From: Gerris lacustris
Lineage: Eukaryota > Arthropoda > Insecta > Hemiptera > Gerridae
NCBI GenBank assembly: GCA_951217055.1
Contig: OX578284.1
Span: forward strand, 40,637,467-40,701,466
Reading direction: 5' to 3'
DNA length: 64,000 bases
Below, piece by piece: positions 57,171 through 64,000 of the stretch. Numbering within the stretch: the first letter of the stretch is position 1; each line of letters opens with the position of its first letter. A program made the translations under genes and the position numbers. Under the pieces are notes generated by a model. It had not been told where the DNA came from. It saw only the letters and a list, made by a program, of their open reading frames with translations, and did not search any database.

Positions 57171-57479
57171 ATGACAATTATATGGTAGATAAAGTGACGC
57201 ACTGACACTATGGATCATCCACTAGGCTGTATAAACTCTTTGGCGGGTCCTAACCGTTCACAGGGTGTTCCGTCATGGATTATTATCAATGTATACGAAG
57301 TCGTTCTATTTAACTTTAAGTGAGCGGTTTTTCTTTGCATGATGTAATTGGCAAGAAAGCTTAATACTGTGTCTAATATAAAAATAAATTATACTTTAAA
57401 TGATCTTAAAGGTTGATCACATTCCAAAGGAAATACGATGGGATTCCATCGAGTCTATAGATGTTTGTAATCTGTCAGA

Positions 57480-58010
57480 TTATGACTAAACTGGAGCTGG
57501 CGGTAGTTGTGCAAAGGAAAGGGCAGGCTGTGGTAGGTGGCTGAGATCTCACCTCAAGGTGCTTGAGGGTAGTGGCGGCACTGCTTGATTACAGGCCGGA
57601 CTAAACACTGCCTAATTCACTTGTCTTATAATACCTGGGGGGTTGGTAACCCTGTGAACCGTCCTGTAGCCACCTTGTTCCTTGTTATTAGGCCTGACTG
57701 TGCCTCCGCAAACAAAGTCCCCACCACTTGACTGTCTGACAGCTACCACCCACCCTTGATCTTCATTCATTACATGACTTTGTGAAAAAACCGCCGACAA
57801 ACAACTGCCAAAGTTTTCGACAGGTTATTTGAAGCCCACCCTACTGGACACTAGCAGGTAGGTTAAGTATCTTTCTAGTTGCTATGATCAATTACTGTCA
57901 AGCGACATTGTAGTAGACAGGTGCCCCATCATAACAATCTGGCTAATACAGGTAAAGTCCGCTCCTCAAAGGACGTGAGACCGACGTTACCCTTCAACTA
58001 TCCGATACAA
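57480..58010. other. GC-richer block, probable transposon fragment
   Basis: More GC-rich than its flanks, for example GGAAAGGGCAGGCTGTGGTA and CCTGACTGTGCCTCCGCAAA. It resembles the composition of a LINE 5' region, but no domain is seen. The minus-strand frame 57612-57800 has no recognisable motif. Confidence 0.35.
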
Positions 58011-58014
58011 CATT

Positions 58015-59570
58015 AGAAAGAAATTAACCACAGTTGTTTCATCTTGAAACTAAAACAAAATTGAACTGATAAACTAAATTGAGCGTCTACCTACATTCTA
58101 TAACATCATCACACTATGTTGAGAAAAATATATATTTTATAAGAATAAATATTTTAATTTTAATGCTTCATATAATTTCGATATTTAAAAATGTCTAAAG
58201 CAATGCTGCAATGTGGTGACATCAGTTGGTGATCTAATCTTTGAGTATTATTCACTAACACACATTCTAGATGTGTTTTTGTCAGCATACATGCCTACCT
58301 ATATTTTTTTTCGCACTTGAAATTTTCAGCAAAATTACGTTTCAGGCATTCTTGTTTTCTTTCTAGATTCTCAGTCCCTTTAATTATTCGCGTATCCTTC
58401 TATATGAATCTTAAAAAAGTTATGTTAGTGTATGCATCTCTGTTATTTATTTGTTTATTTTTCTAGTTTCCTCATCAATATTATATTTTTTTGTACCTTA
58501 TTGTAAGTCCAATTTGTTTTAAAAACTTGACTTTTTGTTATAAGTACTGTATTACTCTGGCGGATAATTGTTACACTAATAAGATAAATATTGATAAGAT
58601 AAGCAATGAAATTATAAATTATGCATATTTTGAAGAAAGACTGCTTAATATTTTGGTTTTTAGCGAGTAAAAAATAACTCTCCTGTATTAGGTGAAATTA
58701 CACAATAATTTACTTTTGATGAAGTGATTTATAGTACATAGTTGTTATTATTATCAGCAGCATGTTGGGCCTATGAAAATGTTTCCTGTCTACCCTTGTC
58801 TTTTGTCTTGGGAAAATTCTTGAACGTTTATTTTTATACGTTATTGATGGCGCTTCTGTACGCCTCTTTAATTTTACCGTCTATTGAACAATTTTTTAAA
58901 AAAATCTTCAACTTTAGTTGTTTGCTTACCTTCTTCGTTTATCGTCCGCAAATGAATATTCGGCACTCATTCACTTGGTTTGTAAATATTCCCTTATCTT
59001 AATAGTTAATTAGACTAAGGGATATTATCGCCAAGAGTGGTGTTCCTTCGCCTCAAAGTTCTTTGGACTAAATATCACTCTGTGTTAAATGTTATTTAGA
59101 CAAAGGGTCTCCATATAAGTGGTTTAGTAAGCAAAATATAGATAAAACCGATTATTTAAAAACCTATTAATTATCGAATATTCTAGATTTTTATTTTTTT
59201 ATTTTTCATTTAACATTATACACATTAATATTACTCATTCATCATTTTTCCATAATATTTTCAATTTATTCTTTCGTCCACACTAGAAATAATAAATTAC
59301 TAAAAAAAAAATAATAATAATAATATAGATATGGTTAAATAAATACTGATAATAAACTAAAAAAAAATAGTTTAGACTAAAACTTAATCAGTGTATTACC
59401 AAACCAACAGTTACAAACTAAACTATTTAATTTTATAATTTAGAAAAATAACTAATCAAATTTACCCTCAAAATATTATTCAACAGCTGTATTTATCAAA
59501 GTTAAATTATACTATGTAAATAAACAGCCTACTCTGTTATTAAGTTTCAACTTAATGCTTTTTTAAGGTA
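58015..59570. other. AT-rich DNA, nothing firmly recognised
   Basis: The frame at 58742-59002 is hydrophobic and unsupported. In another frame, LGKILERLFLYVID near 58800-58850 is faintly like a LINE reverse transcriptase start, which is too weak to call. Confidence 0.4.

Positions 59571-59574
<4 letters not shown>

Positions 59575-59646
<72 letters not shown>
59575..59646. repeat. (TA)n microsatellite
   Basis: About 72 bp of uninterrupted TA repeats. Confidence 0.98.
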
Positions 59647-59647
<1 letters not shown>

Positions 59648-59649
59648 CT

Positions 59650-60540
59650 AAAAGAAATAGTACAGTTAACTAATCCAAAACACTTAATTATTATAAAAGC
59701 CACGATGGTGGTCTTGTTTATTTTATAACTAGTTTTAATTTGTATCTAATGAAACTGAAACCTTGTGCTAAGACTCAACACAACTTTTAATTTAGAAAAT
59801 ATACTAAAATAAATTAACAACTCAGTCTATAATTAAATTACTTTAGAGAATAAATTAAACGAAATTGTATAATTTTTTTTTTTTTTTAAAAATTCGCATT
59901 ACGTCATAATTTCATATTTTATAGATGTACAAAGTTTTCTCTCTTCCTCTCACCCCTACGTGTTTGTTTATTTATTTTTTTTATCTTAGATTAAATATAT
60001 ATTATGCATATTTTATTTTTATATACATGTACATTTAAAATAGGACCATTTTTAAAGTTTAGGTACATATTATATTCATTCTAAACAAGACTAACGTATT
60101 GACTGTTAATAATTAAAAAAGAATATATTGAGATGAGATAAGCTTAATGAAATTTATAGCTATTCTAATGGAAATATGACTTTGTAACTTACAAAGTTTT
60201 TTTTAAGTTTTTAATTAGTCTTATACATACATATGTATATGTATGTATGTTTGTATAAATACACACGATATGTCGACTGTTAATGTTTCGTTTAGTTATT
60301 AACATTTACATGAATACCTATGAGTGGAATTTTTAATTTTAAAATGGAAAAAATTAATTAATTTTTTAGTGACTTCATCATAAATTTTAAACTAAAGTAA
60401 CTACATATGTACATATTTTGTGTTTGAATACATTTGAAATAATATGGTTACTTCCTCTGCACTTACAAGTTCCACTTACTCCTTATAGTTCATGTCCTTC
60501 CTTTCTTATAATTATCTTTGTCGTATTGTTTAACTTCGTA
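59650..60540. other. AT-rich DNA, nothing recognised
   Basis: Includes ACATACATATGTATATGTATGTATGT-type simple sequence near 60226-60252. No gene is seen. Confidence 0.5.
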
Positions 60541-60546
60541 CTCCTA

Positions 60547-60671
60547 GTCCAGGAGATAGAGTACAAAAAAGTGTTTGACTAACATCAAGCTAGAATTATG
60601 TATACAAGTCAATCTTTTAGCGCCTTTTAAGAATATGTGGTCGGCTAAGTTCGTCGCGGGACATAGCTTGC
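60547..60671 (-). mobile_element. Truncated copy of the fold-back MITE at 4376-4826
   Basis: GTCCAGGAGATAGAGTACAA, CTAACATCAAGCTAGAATTA and TGTGGTCGGCTAAGTTCGTC match the reverse complement of the right arm of the element at 4376-4826 in order, with about ten substitutions. The copy stops after GGGACATAGCTTG, where the AGAGTT array region begins. The other arm is absent. Confidence 0.85.
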
Positions 60672-60684
60672 ACGGAAAAAAATC

Positions 60685-61570
60685 TAGAGTAACGACAACG
60701 CTTGAAGCTATACGCCGACTCTACTGAGGGGTTCAATTACCACCAATCCTTGTAGAGTCTATAAAACATTTTTTTAGAGTTAAAATTTGCCGGGGTTTAC
60801 TCAACTTCACTAGAGTTGATAATCCTCTAATTTTTGAAAAGTTGAATTTACTCTAAGACCCTCTTAAGGTTGAATCAATTCTTATAGCATTCAAACAACC
60901 GTTGTAGAGTTACAGCAATACAATCAATAGAGTTGTATGAACTCTTAAGAGTTGAAATAACTCTAACTTTGTTTTCTAAATACAACCCCAAGCTTTTGTT
61001 TAGGGTATGATCCAACTCTAAAGGGGTTTTAACAACCTTTAGGAGTTGTAACAACCCTACAAGCGTGTTAACAACCCCTTTATTATGGGGTTATAAGAAC
61101 TCTATTAACGTTTTTACAAAGCAGAGTTCGAGTTGAAACAACTCTAATTTTTCTTCTGGAGTAAATACAACCCCATTTTAGAGTTGGTAAAAACTATATA
61201 TTCTTTTTTTCAACTCTTGCAGTGGCCCATATAACCATTCATAAAGTTTATACAACCCCACTTTAGAGTTGATAAAACTATATATTCTTTTTTTCAACTC
61301 TTGCAGTGGTCCCCGTAACCATTTATGAAGTTAATGCAACCCCACGTTAGAGTTGATACAAACTCTACATTCCTTTTCCCAACTCTTGTAGTGTTCCTTC
61401 AACCCCTCCATATAGTTCTTATAACTCTTGTAGTGTTCCATTAACCCCTCCATATAGTTCTTACAACTCTTGTAGTGTTCATTCAACCCCTCCATATAGT
61501 TCTTACAACTCTACGTAGTGTTCCTTGTACTCTTATTAGAGGTTGTCCCAACACTGTAATAGTGTCACTT
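60685..61570. repeat. Array of AGAGTT/AACTCT motifs with local tandem repeats
   Basis: TAGAGTTG, CAACTCTA and CAACCCC words occur dozens of times in both orientations. From about 61165 an 84-bp unit (ACAACCCCATTTTAGAGTTG, TATATTCTTTTTTTCAACTC, TTGCAGTGG) repeats about three times. It is followed by three units of about 44 bp (CAACCCCTCCATATAGTTCT then TACAACTCTTGTAGTGTTC) at 61397-61520. The plus-strand frame 61475-61693 spans this and the hairpin and is not a gene. It may be the repeat-filled body of a transposon whose terminus is the hairpin at 61571-61800. Confidence 0.75.
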
Positions 61571-61800
61571 GTACTCTTCGATATGAGTCCCTTCAACTCT
61601 AAGAGCTTTCTCTTTCCAAGGAAAAGCATGTCTTTGGGAACGCATCTGCTGGGACACTTTTTGAATAATTTATCAACATTTATTTTTGTTTAATGTTGAT
61701 TAATGATTCAAAGAGTATCCCAGCAGATACGTTCCCAAGGACATGCTTTTCCTTGGAAAGAGAAAGCTCTTAGAGTTGAAGGGACTCATATCGAAGAGTA
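61571..61800. repeat. Long near-perfect hairpin, arms about 110 bp
   Basis: The left arm 61571-61680 (TACTCTTCGATATGAGTCCC ... ATTTATCAACATT) and right arm 61692-61800 (AATGTTGATTAAT ... CATATCGAAGAGTA) are inverted repeats with roughly seven mismatches and an 11-bp loop. CTTTCCAAGGAAAAGCATGT in the left arm and its complement in the right arm are identical. The arms also contain the CAACTCTAAGAG word of the array to the left. Confidence 0.95.
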
Positions 61801-61804
61801 TAAT

Positions 61805-62180
61805 ATAGATAATTATACTCTTTGAGTATCAGCCTTTTGATATTTGTTTAATTTAAATTCCTATAATGGAACTAAGTTAAACAAGCCATAAAGTAAGCAA
61901 GGGTTACAATTTTAAGTTATTGTAGCCTTTGCTTGCTAAATGTGACAACACTGAGGAAATGACAAAGCTTTTATGTATAATTTCGTTTTTTTTTTAATGG
62001 AAAAAGTTAAAAAGTTATTAGAAGTAATAAAATCATCATCGTGTACAGTTACTGAATATACATAGAAGCTTCATTATTTACTCTTTGCAATCACATATAA
62101 GGGAAAGGTTTTTCCGAAGTAGATGAATTCAAAGAAATAAATATATGGTACAAAGCAATATATATTTAAAAAAAAAAAAA
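61805..62180. other. AT-rich DNA, nothing recognised
   Basis: TTGTTAAATTTAAAT-like AT-rich sequence. No gene or repeat is assigned. It may include the 3' untranslated region of the candidate gene ending at 62383. Confidence 0.45.
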
Positions 62181-62184
62181 AAAT

Positions 62185-62378
62185 TACATAGAACATGATA
62201 CATTAAATTTAATTATTTGCATTTATAATAAATATGTAGTATTACAAAACAAGAAAGATTTTTTTTAAAAAAAGTGAATTAAAAAAAAATAATTACATAG
62301 AACATGATATATTAAAATTAATTATTTGCATTTATAATATATAATTAGTATTACAATACAAGAATGATTTTTTTTTTA
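62185..62378. repeat. Tandem duplication, unit about 110 bp
   Basis: AATTACATAGAACATGATA, TTATTTGCATTTATAATA, TAGTATTACAA and ACAAGAA occur in the same order at 62185-62262 and 62291-62375, separated by A/T homopolymers. It lies just downstream of the stop codon at 62383 on the minus strand and could sit in that gene's 3' untranslated region. Confidence 0.85.
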
Positions 62379-62382
62379 AAGA

Positions 62383-63923
62383 CTAAGTAAGGCTGTATAG
62401 AGTCTGGCCTTTGCTTAAAGCTTCCTCCCTTTTCTTTTTGATCACCTCCTTCAGTTCATTACCAGCCTGCGTAACAAATAACAAAACAAAAATTAGAAAT
62501 TATTATAGCTACTGTAATAGCATGCGGTGTTGTAGTTAATACAACGCCCCCCCCCCCCCCCCCCTTCAGAGCACTTATAATGATTAATATATAATTGGTT
62601 GTTTTGAGCGAGATTTTGTGGTAGCACTTCATTATTATGACTAGAGAGGTTAATAAAAGTAACACTACAATATTGTCACCACAATTTTATATTGTATTTA
62701 TTTATTTATTTATATTGTATTATTGTTTTTACACAAATATAAAATTGTGGTGACAATATTGTAGTGTTACTTTTATTAACCTCACTAGTCATAATAATGA
62801 TTAATATAATTATTCTTAAAAAATAATTAACATCTATAGAAGCTTTGAGTTAAGGGCGAATTGTAGCTAAATTATAAGAAGAAAGGAGAGAGTGAATGTT
62901 TTAAACCATATAAAGGAGTATGAAAAAATTATTTATCTTAATAAAAATAATAAAAACCCTATCTTTAAAACCTAAAGGGCTTCACAACAAACAAATATTT
63001 TAATGAGATTAATCATTTGTTATCCATTTAATATCAATGTTATTTTTGGAATGAAATGTGATAGTTTAATAATTCAAACATCCCAGTAATTAATCTAAAT
63101 TATTAATTACTTTTTAAATGTTTAATTAAAAGTTATCAACCTCAATTATTAAATATAATATATCTATCGAGATAGGCAGAGTAAATGTAAACAAGAGGTT
63201 ACTACAAGCATAAAATTATTACTGGGTTCAATTTATTTATTTATTTGTTTAAATAAATAAAAATAAGAAGGTGGCCATATAATGTAGTTTGGTATATCCA
63301 AAAATGTTTCAATTATCAGGATAGATTAGATAGCAGAAAAGCAAATTAAAAAATGAAAATTTTGTTTACATTTACTCCACCTGACCCCACACTGTGACAC
63401 TGACATTAATCATTAATCACACATCGCTTAAAAATAGCATAGAACTAATTTTACCTTGATGATAGTGACGAGTGCGTTTTGGCTCTCAGAGATAGAAAAT
63501 TTACACTGGGCTTTTTTCTTTGTGACGATGTCCTCTCTGGTGTCCGACTTCCCTGGTAAGATTAAGGCTGGTAAAAGTAAAAGTGTAGCACACAATTTTA
63601 CATCTGTAAAAAGAAAAATCAAGTATTAATTAAATAAATTTTGTTTTTAATATCTATAAGTTTTGTTTGGGGTGCATCACTTGTTTCATATTTTGGAGTT
63701 AAAAAGGGAAAACGTAAGTAATAATAAGAATATATAAACTGCATTGAGTATATAATAATATGAAACTCACTCTCATCATCGTTTTTTTCTGCCACAGGGT
63801 CAGACTGGATTTATCTTTTACCCTCTCCTTTGCTATCTTGATTACTTTTGTCGAAAAGTCCGGCCAACCATAGAGTAATTTGTACACCTTGTCCGGATAG
63901 ATAAACTTGAAGTCTATATCCAA
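62383..63923 (-). CDS. Candidate 3' end of a host gene: three exons, uncharacterised family
   Basis: Three minus-strand exons with good splice signals. Exon A is 63771-63923 (preceded by TTCATGTTACAG, donor AGA|GTGAGT, 51 codons). Exon B is 63455-63603 (preceded by TTTTTACAG, donor AAG|GTAAAA). Exon C is 62383-62466 (preceded by TTACGCAG, ends TAG). The peptides contain FIYPDKVYKLLYGWPDFSTK (A), ATLLLLPALIL (B) and ELKEVIKKKREEALSKGQTL (C). From memory, they follow in order the C-terminal part of a family of uncharacterised animal proteins common in insects and fish (WP..K..I...A...VKDK, then L..LPALL, then S..ESQ..F......ELEEVIKRRREKL). B to C joins in phase, but A to B does not: A ends in phase 0 and B needs one extra base. 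The protein also ends earlier than I expect for the family. A missed splice site or decay could explain this. The gene would continue past 64000. Confidence 0.55.
62547..62566. repeat. C homopolymer run
   Basis: About 18-20 C in a row within the putative intron between exons C and B. Confidence 0.9.
62630..62799. mobile_element. Hairpin element with 64-bp arms in the putative intron
   Basis: The left arm 62630-62693 and right arm 62736-62799 are inverted repeats with one mismatch, separated by 42 bp of ATTT-rich sequence. A direct repeat (ATAATGATTAATATA) lies outside on the left (about 62577) and at the right junction (about 62793). This looks like a small palindromic MITE in the intron between exons C and B of the candidate gene. 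Confidence 0.9.
62820..63450. other. Putative intron and AT-rich DNA
   Basis: The remainder of the roughly 1-kb interval between exons C and B. No other structure is recognised. Confidence 0.5.
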
Positions 63924-64000
63924 CTGTAACATGAAATCGAAATACATCATTAATATGGTGGAGAGATTTAAATTTTATTAAGTGCAGATTAATTAAAAAA

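Noticed and set aside
57612..57800. Possible small gene
   Set aside because: No recognisable motif; the GC-richer block around it looks more like a transposon fragment.
58742..59002. Hydrophobic 86-residue frame, or a LINE reverse transcriptase start in another frame (LGKILERLF)
   Set aside because: Only a handful of residues resemble an RT block and the context is AT-rich; too weak to call.

Overview
This window is AT-rich, repeat-dense nuclear DNA of an animal. The mix of elements (an insect-type BEL/Pao retrotransposon, LINE and pogo remnants, many MITEs, tRNA- and 5S-derived SINE pieces, long TA microsatellites) points to an arthropod, most likely an insect. I cannot name the species. 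Nothing resembles a bacterial operon, phage or CRISPR locus. Almost every open reading frame is either a transposon piece or an accident of low-complexity or tandem-repeat DNA.

Layout. 1-4.4 kb: a 500-bp CA/TA microsatellite and a broken pogo-type transposase. 4.4-8.7 kb: a fold-back MITE with TA flanks, a tRNA-derived SINE, a T-rich minisatellite and a 93-bp minisatellite. 8.7-16.4 kb: mostly unassigned AT-rich DNA with one GC-rich block near 10.4-10.9 kb, small hairpins and a fold-back at 13.5-13.9 kb. 16.4-25.1 kb: a TA repeat, a 48-bp minisatellite, a non-autonomous hAT element with a perfect 8-bp target duplication, and several copies of two dispersed repeat families. 25.8-33.3 kb: degraded LINE pieces (RNase H and reverse transcriptase), a 52-bp repeat array and a TA-flanked MITE. 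33.8-38.5 kb: a SINE, a 1-kb purine-rich minisatellite, a second hAT copy and a duplicated dispersed repeat. 39.9-45.6 kb: the longest copy of dispersed repeat R, a 5S-rRNA-derived fragment, a minisatellite built from a LINE C-terminal coding segment, and a 219-bp hAT MITE with a perfect target duplication. 47.1-55.2 kb: a complete BEL/Pao LTR retrotransposon. 55.9-56.6 kb: tRNA-like tandem units running into a 145-bp satellite. 60.5-62.8 kb: an array of AGAGTT/AACTCT motifs and two long hairpins. 62.4-63.9 kb, minus strand: three candidate exons at the end of a possible host gene that continues past the right edge.

The best-supported object is the BEL/Pao element (47098-55183). It has two 1091-bp LTRs that look identical by eye, a 5-bp target duplication (ATATC), and one uninterrupted 1754-codon Gag-Pol frame with visible zinc-knuckle, protease, reverse transcriptase, RNase H and integrase motifs. 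It is a recent, possibly still active insertion. The best candidate for a non-transposon gene is the minus-strand exon set at the right edge, but one splice phase does not match and the C-terminus is short, so it may be decayed. I found no convincing new multi-gene system. The unusual items are structural: long hairpins, composite satellites seeded by tRNA-like or LINE-coding sequence, and nested MITEs.
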